Below, piece after piece: positions 21,368 through 31,205 of a stretch of DNA of 64,000 nucleotides. The notes beneath the pieces were generated by a model, which saw only the letters and a program-made list of their open reading frames with translations, did not search any database and was not told the origin of the DNA. The stretch is from Siphonodentalium dalli (lineage: Eukaryota; Mollusca; Scaphopoda; Gadilida; Siphonodentaliidae): assembly GCA_032622095.1 (NCBI GenBank), contig CP136068.1, forward strand, positions 6,301,314-6,365,313. Direction: 5' to 3'. A program made the position numbers and the translations under genes. Each line of letters begins with the position of its first letter. Position 1 is the first letter of the stretch.

Positions 21368-21407
21368 AAACTGTCTAGACTGCCCCCAAACAGGCGGGGT
21401 ATCATCA
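21368..21407 (-). repeat. right terminal inverted repeat of the palindromic element
   Basis: The complement starts TGATGATACC and matches 15341-15380. It is followed directly by the CACATT duplication. Confidence 0.8.
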
Positions 21408-21413
21408 CACATT
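21408..21413. repeat. 6 bp target-site duplication (right)
   Basis: CACATT, identical to 15335-15340. Confidence 0.85.
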
Positions 21414-21638
21414 AACCATGGAATCATGATTTAGACACATGTCTGTAATGTTTATTACACTGACAATCATGTTGATAAGTAAACAGCGGATACTGACTTA
21501 TCTGAATTTTGTATATCACCATATAGATCATTCCATAATAGTCACAACACACAAGTCAAGTCTATTCTAGTTTATTGTCACACAACAAAAGGGAGTGGAC
21601 AGCTATGACAGTATACCGAATATAATTTCTCATTTCAG

Positions 21639-21858
21639 GCAAATGCTTCGGTGGATATTTTCGTGTCTGCTGGGGATAGAATCGGTTTCACTCTTAGTGA
21701 TGGTAACAACGGATGTGTAGGCTACCAAGATGAAGTGATATACCCAACGCTACAATATCGGTTCGCGGGAAATGCTGCCCCTGCTGTTGGCGAATCATTC
21801 GATTTCCAAAGTTTTGACATCAAGCACAAGATAGGAATGCAGGCGAAAATTGTAGAAG
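21639..21858 (+). CDS. exon C1: second half of the LQIWRP domain
   Basis: A phase-0 acceptor (ATTTCAG) is followed by 73 codons and a phase-1 donor (G|GTAAGG). It contains 'GDRIGFTLSD', one Cys in 'GCVGY', 'LQYRFAG', 'VGESFDFQSFDI' and a hydrophobic last strand. Equivalent motifs appear in C2, C3 and C4. With B1 it completes one domain; the Cys here probably pairs with that in B1. The preceding intron contains the palindromic element, which does not disturb the splice sites. Confidence 0.75.
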
Positions 21859-22039
21859 GTAAGGCAATTGTATGCAATAACTCCCAGAAGTACCATTTTT
21901 AGTATTTTTAAGCGACGATATATATTATGGATACCATCATATAGATTTCTACATAATTATACATGAACCGACAGTTGAGTTGGCGCTGACTATTATAATT
22001 TTAGTCTGGTAGTTTTGCGTGTATTGTTCAGCGCCCTAC

Positions 22040-22900
22040 AGAGAGAGAGAAAGGATTTGCGTGCCCGCCCGCAGGGCGGCACGAGGACGGTGGTGGGCTC
22101 ACCCGGAGGTCGCCCTTACGCCCTGTTTTGAATTTTCTTGGTATTGGGAACCAGCCTAGGCTCAGGAGGGTCAGGTGAGGTTGGGTTCTTAGCTTTTGTT
22201 CTTTTTCTTTTTCTTTTGTTCCTTCTTTTTCTTCTTCTTCGGTGGTGGTGAAGAAGGAGATGCTGATGATGATGATGGAAGTGGTGAGATTGGAGGAGAA
22301 GGTCCAGCACAATCTTCATACATTTTCTTCAAGAGGAGATCTACGTCGATGCTTTTTAGGTCGATTGTTCTCATGAGTGCGGCGGAGGTAGCTTCGGTTG
22401 AGGGTGAAGGCTCCGGCTCGGTATACTCCGGGGTCTTCGGGACGAAGTCAGAGTGGTCCTCGTCTTCGTCTTCAGTATCCACGTCTGGTCTTTGTGGTGT
22501 TGGTGTTGGTGGTGGTGATGGTGGTTCCATCTCCTGGACAGACTGGGCCGGGATATCAGCTGTATGGGCGGAGTCGACTGGTGAAGTTCCCGTAATATTT
22601 TTCGCTTTCCATGCAGCGAGTCTCTCGGCATCTCTCTTTTTCATCGATGGTGTTTTCTTCTTCTTCTTATTCGTCTTTTGTCGAGGCTTCCGTGCTGATC
22701 TGGTATTATCCGATCCACCCCGGTAGGGAGCCCCGAGAAGGGCTTTGTCGGACCGGACTGGAAATCCAGAATCAGCTGGTATCCGCCTTTATGAGCGTGG
22801 AGTGTCCAGCTCAGACAAGGCGTGACATGCATGGCGTCCAGCATATTGGTGACACTAATTGGTATTAGCGGTGGCGAGTTCATCTTGAGAGGTGGCGATC
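22040..22900 (-). pseudogene. retrotransposon ORF1-like remnant
   Basis: The minus-strand frame at 22189-22730 encodes 'KKRDAERLAAWKAKN', a Pro/Ser/acidic stretch (DTEDEDEDHSDFVPKTPEY) and a Lys-rich end. Just upstream in another frame is 'HAHKGGYQLILDFQSGP'. The combination resembles C-terminal parts of LINE ORF1 proteins in invertebrates. That identification is tentative. The copy is broken by a frameshift near 22700 and ends in a GAGAGAGAGA stretch at 22040. It lies in the C1-A2 intron. Confidence 0.4.
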
Positions 22901-23247
22901 CAAGCTCTCTGGAGGTCCGATGATGTCAGGGCCCTAATAGTATTTGTGTACATGTTGTATTCAAATGAAAAACCTAACACATGTATACCCTCCCCGCTTT
23001 CCCATGCATGTATATGAATTAAGATGTATATGATTATATTGCGTTTTATGGAATATGAATGAAAGCTCATTTGAGATATTATGCCAAACTCAAGGCTCAT
23101 AAATGGCCGACCAGCTTGTAGCCATACGCTGTGGCATCTGGTGAACCGCAATAAAACTATTTTATTATCATCTACACTCTTCCGCAAAATTAGACAACGT
23201 GTTTAACAAATGATACTCTGTCCGTATAAATCACCGATATATATATG
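22901..23247. other. intron C1-A2, unassigned
   Basis: I see nothing recognisable between the retroelement remnant and the SINE. Confidence 0.4.
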
Positions 23248-23695
23248 TGGAGCTCCGTGGTCCAGTGGTTAGCGCGTTGGATTTGTCTTCGCTGTCAACA
23301 CAGCGAGGCGAGTTCGCGGCTGGCTGGTGGTCTGTTATGAGTTTCCACACAGCAGTGGCTATGCCGACTTGAGCGATGTGCAATTGTTGGATTGTACACT
23401 GTTTGAATCTCGCGCCAAATTGTGACCCTTGAGCAAGGTCGCTCGTACTGTGTCTGCTTTGCACCACCCATGCATTACAAGGGTACCTGATAATGAGCAG
23501 TGAAAGATCTTGTCAGTATGCTAGCCATATGGTATCCTCGCATACTCCCGGCTGTACCTCCCCCTGTCCCCGGGGAGCAGTAGATGGTTACTGAATGTTC
23601 CGCTCATCAGGGTAATAATTGTAAAACTTTGAGCGCTTTGGGCCTCATGGGAAAGGCGCTTTACAAATGCTATACATTATATGAGAGTGTAATAT
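23248..23695 (+). mobile_element. tRNA-derived SINE
   Basis: The 5' end reads GGAGCTCCGTGGTCCAGTGGTTAGCGCG, a tRNA-like A box, and is followed about 45 nt later by GCGAGTTCGCGGC, a B box. The 3' part ends GAGCGCTTTGGGCCTCATGG and AAAGGCGCTTTACAAATGCTA, a tail seen in SINEs of marine invertebrates. It lies just upstream of exon A2 on the same strand. Confidence 0.75.
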
Positions 23696-23752
23696 ACTTG
23701 TTAATGTTGTTATAAGACGCATCCTAATTAGTTCATCGTTTCTTTACAACAG

Positions 23753-23959
23753 TACCAACTACGACACCTCCATTGATTACTCAACCCACAGGAACACCTG
23801 CCACCCATACTGGCGGCCAATTGACAACAGGAACAGTGACAACAAGCTCTGTGCTATCAACAGTGCATGGGTCAGTTTCAAACACATCTCAGACAGCAAG
23901 TTCAACGCTGGAAACTACAACGGCAATAAGCATTTGGAACTCAGCCTCAACAAATACAT
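23753..23959 (+). CDS. exon A2: Ser/Thr-rich linker
   Basis: Acceptor TTACAACAG; 2 leading nt, 68 codons, 1 trailing nt before the donor GTATGT. The codons are Thr/Ser/Pro/Gly-rich (TTTPPLITQPTGTPATH..., SNTSQTASST), consistent with an O-glycosylated spacer. Phase matches A1, A3 and A5, and the trailing T joins exon B2 in frame. The open frame continues about 100 codons past the donor, so an intron-retained isoform would not be cut short at once. The mucin-like composition stops at the donor. Confidence 0.7.
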
Positions 23960-24582
23960 GTATGTTTGCACGACTTTTCATGGTATTCATCCAGAGAGAA
24001 CTATTAAACATACTTTCGATTAGTCAAGATAAATTGTTTAAGGGGTCGTTACCGGCTATTGGTATTAGTAAATTGAAACCTAGAGTTATTGACATATTAC
24101 GAATGGAGCTACTAAAATCGTTTTGTGTGCATAATGAATCGTTTGTATTCGAAAAATTAGTAGATTCTGTTCAGAATCGTCGTATCAACCGAGTGAAGTA
24201 CAGTTTGTTGGACATTTTCACGTTAACTTTGCCTATTGGAACACTAACGCAGACATTGGCATATGTATAGTGATATAGCTTTATATATTATATGTGGCCC
24301 CATATACAGCGATGGGTGTTAGAATTATAAATTTGGTATTTATTCATATACGTGTTCAAATCACTACAATAGTTTCTAAGACGTGTATGTGAATTATATA
24401 CCTGTGCTCATCCGAGTCCGTAACATATGAATCATTCATATTTCACACCAGGATATCTCTAAAGAAAATATAACATGATCTGAACAGCAAAGCCCCTGTA
24501 GCGTGCATAATGCACACATCGTCTTCAAATATTTCATTCTGATAGCAAAGAAAAATAATATGTATACAATCTTTGTTTTCAG
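23960..24582 (+). other. intron A2-B2
   Basis: It carries an open extension of A2 to 24270 ('LKPRVIDILRMELLKSF') with no recognised family, possibly a retroelement scrap. The rest has no recognised feature. Confidence 0.4.
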
Positions 24583-24809
24583 CGGTCGTTGGTCTTAATG
24601 GTGCCGGAGGAATCACATTGGAATACGGCAACGTTGTCATTCTCCTAGACAACGTAAATTTAATAGCAGGAACTATCGTACAATTTCAAAGTTCAGTAGC
24701 TGACAATAATTGCGTGGTTCATCTCCAAATATGGAGACCTGAGTTGAACTCCGTTTACACGTTGATTGGAGAAGTCACAGTGTCACGCTCTGTTGCTGGT
24801 ACCTTTCTG
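24583..24809 (+). CDS. exon B2: first half of the LQIWRP domain
   Basis: Acceptor GTTTTCAG; 2 leading nt, 75 codons and phase-0 donor CTG|GTAAGT. It contains 'VVGLNGAGG', hydrophobic strands, 'DNNCVVHLQIWRP', 'YTLIGEVTV' and 'AGTF'. It is the clearest copy of this half-domain. An MITE end begins about 20 nt after the donor. Confidence 0.8.
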
Positions 24810-24827
24810 GTAAGTCAGAATACAGTA

Positions 24828-24885
24828 TTGCCCTAAATAATCGACTCCTTAACCACATCAGAATTATATATGACTTTATTTCCTC
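24828..24885 (+). mobile_element. fragment of TACAGTAATGCTC-type MITE
   Basis: TACAGTATTGCCCTAAATAATCGACTCCTTAACCACATCAG matches the left terminus of the mariner-type MITE at 39684-39899. The copy is truncated. Confidence 0.6.
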
Positions 24886-25183
24886 CGTAAACGAAGATAT
24901 AGTGTACAAAATCACATACACATTATTATTACATAATTAACATAATTATACATTAAACAAACATATTCATTGGCACAATGTGCGTGTTGAAACAATATAT
25001 CGAAAATGATTTGAGTATAATTCGCGACGAATACCAGCTATATACAATTGATTGTGGTTGCATAATACATGTATGCGTCTACATGTTCATTATACATAGC
25101 ATGTACACATATGACGTACAGTCATAGAGATATAGATATGCACTCGTATGTTACGCGTACGTATATTTCATTACAATACAGAA

Positions 25184-26024
25184 CTATGGAGGTACAAGCA
25201 TAAATGATGATATGCTATCAACATATGCTTTCCAGAGAGAAGCTGATTTCCTAACGAAAAAATCGATCAGTTCATTATCTATTTCGCGTATACAATGGTC
25301 AAGTTCAGCTATTCCGGATAATAGAACTCGCGTTTTGGATTCCGCATTCAAACTATCATATTGCATGTATACGTCTACATGAAATTCGTTTAATAAGTCA
25401 AATTCAAACATATTACGGTTATCACATATTGAGTCACACTCGATTAATGCATGTCTGACCAGATCTTTGTGTTTCTTGTCACACAATGGGCACGATTGTT
25501 CGTCCGTTTCAAGAATGGAAATAGGACGTGCAACAAGGATATAAGAATCTTTATGCTTAGGATATATGTAACAGTTTTCCCATAGCCTAGACATGCATAA
25601 TTTAGGCTGAAGTCCCGAGAAACGGTTTAATCGAATATCATCGCCTTTGCTACATACACAGTCATCTCTATTTATATTTAACCCCTCAGTGAATATGTAT
25701 CGAATGGGTTGCGTGATGGCGCAATGATATATTTCACGAAAGCGGAGCTTGAGTGAAAAAGTAGCTCTGTCATCGGCAGTGAGTTCGGTAAAATATTCTA
25801 GATTATGATGAAAGTTGTTTTCTGTATTTATTCCACACCTGTGCTTGTGGATAATAACGATCAATTGCATCGATAATATTACTACCTGTATACAACAATG
25901 TGTATTCCGTGTGCATGAGATGAAGGTACCTCACACACCCGATGAACTCAATTTCTGGACATTGTATTTGAATTATCTTGTCAACCGATGCGTGTTTGTA
26001 ACCAGAACATGCATGATGTTCCAC
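25184..26024 (-). pseudogene. C-terminal region of a LINE-type reverse transcriptase ORF (broken)
   Basis: A 228-codon minus-strand frame contains 'CPLCDKKHKDLVRHALIEC', a Cys/His cluster like the zf-RVT motif that follows the RT domain in many LINEs. Upstream, in a shifted frame (25803-26024), is 'EFIGCVRYLHLMHTEYTLLYTG'. At least one frameshift separates them, and no RT catalytic core is present. The family is inference from the Cys/His spacing. Confidence 0.5.
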
Positions 26025-26474
26025 GATATTCAGATTTTGTTCAATTATCTAACTGTGTGCTCACATAATACAATTCACTCAATGATTTATTTGGTTAAAT
26101 CCAGCAACTGGATTATATACCCACACAAACAATACAATTATAACATTAATAATAAATTGTCATTTGTGGAGGTAACACAAATTAATATAGAATACAGTTG
26201 TGAACACGTGTAATGAATGAAATAAGGCATATATAGTACGTGAAATTTGATAATCTTCTGAAGTTACAAGTAGCTGACTACTTTTCTTAGCCAGATCATT
26301 TATGGTTCATTGGCATATAACGTAATAAAATTGGGACACATAATTATAGAGCTCCAGAAATATATTAGTTCATAATGTTTAGTAGGTTTTTATTAATTCG
26401 GTGGATAAATTTGTTTTTCTTCTACATTAATATGTTAAGATGTTCAAATTGTTTCCACTGTTGGTTAATTACAG

Positions 26475-26688
26475 ATCTCGCCGATGAGTTTGATCAATGT
26501 ACTACCAACCGATAAAATTGGATTCGCGGTCACGGAACAACGGTGCATGGAATACGAATCGAGCTTCGGCAATCCAACATTGCATTACATATTCTCGGGG
26601 GCATCGGTGCCTGTCGTTGGCAGTAGTCACGTGTTCAGCTTCTTGGATATCCAGCGGAAGTTCAACCTAATGGTTGAAATAAACCCGG
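26475..26688 (+). CDS. exon C2: second half of the LQIWRP domain
   Basis: A phase-0 acceptor (AATTACAG) is followed by 71 codons and a phase-1 donor (G|GTGAG). It contains 'TDKIGFAVTEQRCMEY', 'LHYIFSG', 'VVGSSHVFSFLDIQRKFNLMVEI'. The single Cys is conserved with C1, C3 and C4. Confidence 0.8.
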
Positions 26689-27855
26689 GTGAGTATTGCT
26701 TACACGGAATATTTTAAAGATATTTTAAATATTGTAAAGATGTACAATTATTGTATTATTTATCTATTGTGAAAAGGACCACCCAACCGATTTGTTTCCA
26801 TTTTAACGTATAACATGATATGGACAATCATCGTAAAATTCGATTGACTGCTAAATGACCTGGGTATGTGTAAAATAAGACTTACCATACATGAAGCAAT
26901 TATCAAATAAAAAAATATTTATTTCAAAACATGGGACAACCTTGATAATCGTGACTAACCGGGTCTAACCGTGGTCACGCTTCCTCTATTTGAACCGAAA
27001 CTATACCAATCAGCCAGTATGCACAAATGTAACAATAATATTGGGCCAGTTTGGATCCCAATTACAACGCAAAGATTTCTTGTTCGCTAGGTATCAATCT
27101 TTCTCTTGTACGCGGTGGCAGGGCGTGTCCCACCCCAACTTTGGCGACAATTTTCAGCAGTCGGACAATTCTATCAGATTTCAAAAGTAAACAATGGAAT
27201 GGTCCATTACTTTCCAAGAATATAGTTCACAGTGAATGTCACTATGCTGGAAAACTATTATTCGTTAGAATATAAATGTATTTTCCCGAAGGATGTCCGA
27301 ACACTGAAATATCAGAAAAGCTTACAATCGAAGTGCCAAGATTAGTCCAAGAACGTAACATTCAACATTTATTGCCGACAACATTACATGTAGACGATGT
27401 AGTTCGCACACTGCCGAAAAATTCCAATATAAATCGCCCATCGTTTTTAATTTTCCTACTAATTTCAGTCTAAAGATTTGATCTAACCCTGGACTAAGAC
27501 ATCATAATTGAACCCTTCCTATACTGATTGAATCTCATATTCAGTTATAACTGTGTACATTAGAAGGGCTTATTATCCATCTGGAGGTATGTTCAGGATG
27601 ACATATGAGCAGATAATTATAGAAACTTCAGAAGGATTCCTACTCATTAGTGGGAAATTGTCTGATGTTCAAACCTATGGTCGTTTGTTGAATTTATTAT
27701 CTGAACATATCCAAAAGGATAAGTTAACTATGAGTGTTTAGTAAAGACATGGTGAACGTAAATATTTTGATTTAAAGTTGGACCCCCCATACTGCCTTAC
27801 GACGCCCATCTTCGTACCATTTAGTCGATACTAATAAACCATTATCATAACACAG
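26689..27855 (+). other. intron C2-A3
   Basis: Short open frames at 27276-27473 and 27553-27741 are protein-like but unrecognised. No repeat ends are seen. Confidence 0.4.
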
Positions 27856-28017
27856 CACCAGCAGTAAGTTCGACAAGCTCTACAACAGCATCGTATGTGA
27901 ATACCACCAGTGAGAGTACAACTGTAACATCAACAACATCATCCACAAGCATTATCCTAACAACGACACTAGCCGCAACAACCACGTCAGAGCCGATATT
28001 ACAGGACAACTCGTCAG
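27856..28017 (+). CDS. exon A3: Ser/Thr-rich linker
   Basis: Acceptor AACACAG; 2 leading nt, 53 codons, 1 trailing nt before GTGAG. It is strongly Thr/Ser-rich ('TTSESTTVTSTTSSTS', 'TTTLAATTTSEP'). It joins exon B3 in frame through the split codon. Confidence 0.75.
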
Positions 28018-28386
28018 GTGAGATTTCCGGTCAGATGTATAACACCTGCAACTTACAGTATGTAACGCCTGTGTGGTAATAAAAAACTAATCACCATGGG
28101 AACCCCGGTAAGCAGACTAATAATCACCCGGATTCACGGTGATAGTTTTCCCGTTGATCCAATGTGAACTTGCGTGGTGTGGATTAATATGAATCAACAG
28201 ATATATGTAGACTGACAAGTGCTCACCAAGAATCACCACACACTCCACTGAGAATCACCGCAAAACACCGACAGCTTCTTGATACGTTACGCCATTTCGA
28301 TATAATTTAAGACAGTGTTAACTAAATATTGAATATTGTCTTATCTGGACTTGTTCCAACTTTTATAAATTTTGCGTCAACTCTGT

Positions 28387-28468
28387 GGCAATGCATTATC
28401 TTATATATGCCAGTCTCACATATGGGGTCTGGCATAAGTATACATGTATAAGAGAATGCATTAGCTTA
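28387..28468. repeat. imperfect hairpin related to the one in the 855 bp repeat
   Basis: GGCAATGCATTATCTTATATATGCC and GTATAAGAGAATGCATTAGC form inverted halves around ACATATGGGG. The hairpin in the triplication (about 4572, 5427 and 6281) has the same ATTCTCTTxTATATG ... ATATAAGAGAATGC design, and 16026-16045 is a single half. Confidence 0.6.
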
Positions 28469-28696
28469 ACAATATTTACATTGACCTGACCAAACAATAC
28501 TATAATGCTTTATTCGGCTTCTCGGAATCGCAGTCAATCTTTCAATGTGGACCCATTTGAGATCAAGTTACATACAAATTGATACGATACCTGTTCAATA
28601 TGTCCAATATAGCCCTATATATTCTCGAGAGAATATGATCTTTAAGCTGCATCATGGGATGACTGTACTGCATGCGTGTAACGTGTTCTCTTTCAG

Positions 28697-28929
28697 TTAT
28701 CATCGGATACAGCATAAACGGAGAGCGTCAGCTTGAGATGTCATCAGTGTCGGTCATTCTTGAAGAAGTTCAACTCATAGATGGACAAGTTAACATGTTC
28801 TACGCCGAGACGGCCGACTATAACTGTTCGCTCAGAATGCAGATTTGGCGTCCATTGTTGGGTGGAAACGACGATTACAACCTTGTGGGCGAAGTCATAG
28901 TCACCAAACTAAACCCAGGACGATTTAGT
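28697..28929 (+). CDS. exon B3: first half of the LQIWRP domain
   Basis: Acceptor CTCTTTCAG; 2 leading nt, 77 codons and phase-0 donor AGT|GTAAGT. It contains 'VSVILEEVQLIDGQVNMFYAE', 'DYNCSLRMQIWRP' (Met-Gln for Leu-Gln) and 'YNLVGEVIV'. Spacing matches B1 and B2. Confidence 0.8.
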
Positions 28930-29775
28930 GTAAGTGATTTGCATTCAGAAGTGTATTGATCTAACGGAAATATTCCACATGTAACCGTCTTCTGACCTAT
29001 GGCGTTATATCGGAAAGTTTGATATCGGAATATAATGTGTTTACACTGATCAATGTTAATTCAACCGCGACCGTCGTACATGTAGGTAATACATCGGCTG
29101 ACTTTGTTCGTGGGATTAGATATATCGGAAAGATAGGCTTCCAGTCATTCTATCGTTATGTTCATATTTTGATTGACCATATAGGCATGTACTATTACTA
29201 TATGAAGTTTTTTCATGTTTTAACTAAATTATATCCGTGAAAATTGAGATATTGTTGCTTATATGTAAACACAAGGGCTCCATTTCAACTTTTTAGACAC
29301 AAATATTATACCAACATAACAATATCCCCAAGCATTTAATCTAATTTTCACAAGCCACACAAGTCTCCCTCTACAACTAATTCCTCAATATTGTAAAAAA
29401 TATTAAAACTTGTTTGTATATATTATTGGTGTATGTTCATGTTGACTAAAATATGAAGCATGTAGTCACAATGGTGAAGTAAATATCTGATGGAAATAGT
29501 CTTTGTTTTGCTTTCACCTTCGATTTCATTATGTCTACAGTTGTAGGTGGAAAAATACCTCAATTATTTTTATAATTTGTGTAAAGTTTATCATATTAAA
29601 CAATATTGCGAAATTCATGAACAATTCTATTTTTCAATTGTTGTGGTGGTGTTGCATATTGTTATTTTTAAGTTTTTCCCTTTTGAATGTACTCTTATTC
29701 AAGCCCAAATGGTCGGAACCCAAGTTATTATATTGTTGTGACCAAACTGATTGTTCTCTCATTGTCAAATCGCAG
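28930..29775 (+). other. intron B3-C3
   Basis: AT-rich. The open frame upstream of exon C3 (from 29503) is hydrophobic and reads through the acceptor, but lacks the domain's motifs before 29776. No repeat is recognised. Confidence 0.4.
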
Positions 29776-30015
29776 GTGCCGCCTACAGAGCAGATTATAA
29801 CGACATCGACGGATAAGCTAGGCTTCACAGCGACTGATACTGCAAAACACTGTATTCTATACGATCAACAGTTTGGCCACTACACTTACCAGTATCAATT
29901 CGGCAGCCAGTCACCAACAGCTATTGGCCAGACATCTCACTTCACATTCCTTGACATCTCACGAAAGTTTGGAATCAGAGTCGCGATTGGAGCGGTAGAT
30001 ATAGTTAATAAATAA
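29776..30015 (+). CDS. exon C3: second half of the domain, possibly terminal
   Basis: A phase-0 acceptor (AATCGCAG) is followed by 'TDKLGFTATDTAKHCILY', 'YQYQFGS', 'IGQTSHFTFLDISRKFGIRVAI'. The other C exons end G|GT in phase 1. Here the base that would give that phase is missing (GGAGCG|GTAGAT, which would be phase 0), so splicing to A4 would shift the frame. If unspliced, the frame ends at TAA 30013-30015, overlapping two AATAAA words (30007-30016). It may act as a last exon of a short isoform or be decaying. Confidence 0.6.
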   Translation: MPPTEQIITTSTDKLGFTATDTAKHCILYDQQFGHYTYQYQFGSQSPTAIGQTSHFTFLDISRKFGIRVAIGAVDIVNK

Positions 30016-30016
30016 A

Positions 30017-30770
30017 AGCATGACTTGGAGTTGACTTGCATGCGCCTTTGGTATACTAGTCTGCTATATTTAGCAGGACACTTTACATAATGCAAGTATA
30101 TATATAGTAGTGTGCGAAATGTAGCACAAGATTATACCATCTAACACAGCTCTCGACCAGCCACGACTCGCGATGTGTAGTATTTGCTCATTCTGAATAT
30201 GGGCACCATAAAACCTGGGGCAAGTTTGTCACACGACAATAGTCATCGCTAACCCATTCCATCACGAAAACGTCACTATATTAATGATACTGCCGGAACA
30301 TGTATACATTCAAAACATTCTTTAGACATTCAAGTCCAGTACATGTTTGTTAATTTGCTAAGCTACATGTATTGACATCATACTGTAAATGTTCACACGT
30401 TCAGTTAGATCGTACCAATCAAATCCGAATTACGTCAATAATGTAACACAATTGGAAATATGAAAAGCCTGCATGTAGATTTCAGAATACGCCATCGGAT
30501 GTAAAAGTTTTTATCTATTTATGTTTTTCTTTATTTAGCTAAATCCGTTTTACTTCTTGTGTATATGAATCGTTCACCACAAGTAATATTAACTTGCTGC
30601 TCAAATTATGTCGTAGCACTCTAAATACCATCATACGAATATGTTGTTACAATTCTGGGTACCATATTAATCTCAACAAAAAGGAACATTAATACATCCA
30701 TTCATATCGGTGAATACCGTGAATCCTCAATGTGATTCGCAGTCATAGAGGCTAGTCCATATCTTAATTT
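30017..30770 (+). other. region between C3 and A4
   Basis: I see no gene or recognised repeat here. Confidence 0.4.
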
Positions 30771-30970
30771 CCGTTGCTTAAGATCAACTTTGCTCGTCGA
30801 CAAAATGTTTTCGTCCGGATGTATATGTGTGCATTATTTTGTTTCTCATCTAACAGTTGTCAACACGACAACCGTTGCTTAAGATCGACTTTCTCGTCAA
30901 CACAATGTTTTCGTCCGGATGTACATGTATAAACATTATTTCTGTTTCTCATTTAACAGTTGTCAGTACC
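30771..30970 (+). repeat. tandem duplication of about 100 bp containing a splice acceptor
   Basis: CCGTTGCTTAAGATCxACTTT through CATxTAACAGTTGTCAxxAC occurs twice, about 101 bp apart. Only the second copy leads into the open A4 frame; the first meets TAA within nine codons. Confidence 0.85.
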
Positions 30971-31205
30971 ACAACATCAACCATACGACCGACGATACCA
31001 TCAACAATTACGTCTCCAGCGACGCCCCTAAATGTGACGAGTCCGGCGACGCCCCTAAATGTGACGAGTCCGGCGACGCCCCTAAATGTGACAAGTCCGG
31101 CGACGCCCCTAAATGTGACGAGTCCGGCGACGCCCCTAAATGTGACGAGTCCGGCGACGCCCCTAAATGTGACGAGCACTGTTACCCCATATAAAATGTA
31201 CCTGG
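30960..31205 (+). CDS. exon A4 (left part): Thr/Pro-rich linker with six-copy 27 bp coding repeat
   Basis: Acceptor ATTTAACAG, 2 leading nt, then a Thr-rich start and about six copies of a 9-residue unit (N-V-T-S-P-A-T-P-L). Each unit contributes an N-glycosylation sequon and O-glycosylation candidates. At 31186 the frame enters the TIR of a 20.7 kb insertion. It stays open to a possible phase-1 donor, CTGG|GTAAAT, at 31206. The repeat resumes after the insertion (51881 on), so the insertion split the original exon. If the donor pairs with the acceptor at 51917-51918 the frame is kept. Confidence 0.6.

Larger units (their letters stand above)
15341..21407. mobile_element. palindromic virus-derived (Polinton/adintovirus-like) non-autonomous element, 6.07 kb
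   Basis: The element is bounded by inverted terminal repeats of about 40 bp (15341-15380 and 21368-21407, 36 of 40 matching by my alignment) that begin TGATGATACC and end GGTATCATCA. A perfect CACATT duplication flanks it. From the left it holds a TIR, an 810 bp segment present only on this side, an arm (16191-18579), a 0.41 kb spacer, the inverted arm (18991-21367), and a TIR. Each arm encodes three ORFs, including an A32/HerA-like ATPase. It has no polymerase, integrase or capsid gene, so mobilisation would need a helper. TG...CA ends resemble those cut by retroviral-type integrases; canonical Polintons usually begin AG, so the link to Polintons is inference. Confidence 0.8.

Noticed and set aside
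15341-21407. LTR retrotransposon, suggested by TG...CA ends and a target duplication
   Set aside because: The terminal repeats are inverted and short, not direct long repeats, and there is no gag, protease, RT or primer-binding site.
23248-23330. Functional tRNA gene
   Set aside because: A and B box-like words are present, but the sequence cannot form a complete cloverleaf by eye and continues into a SINE body and tail.
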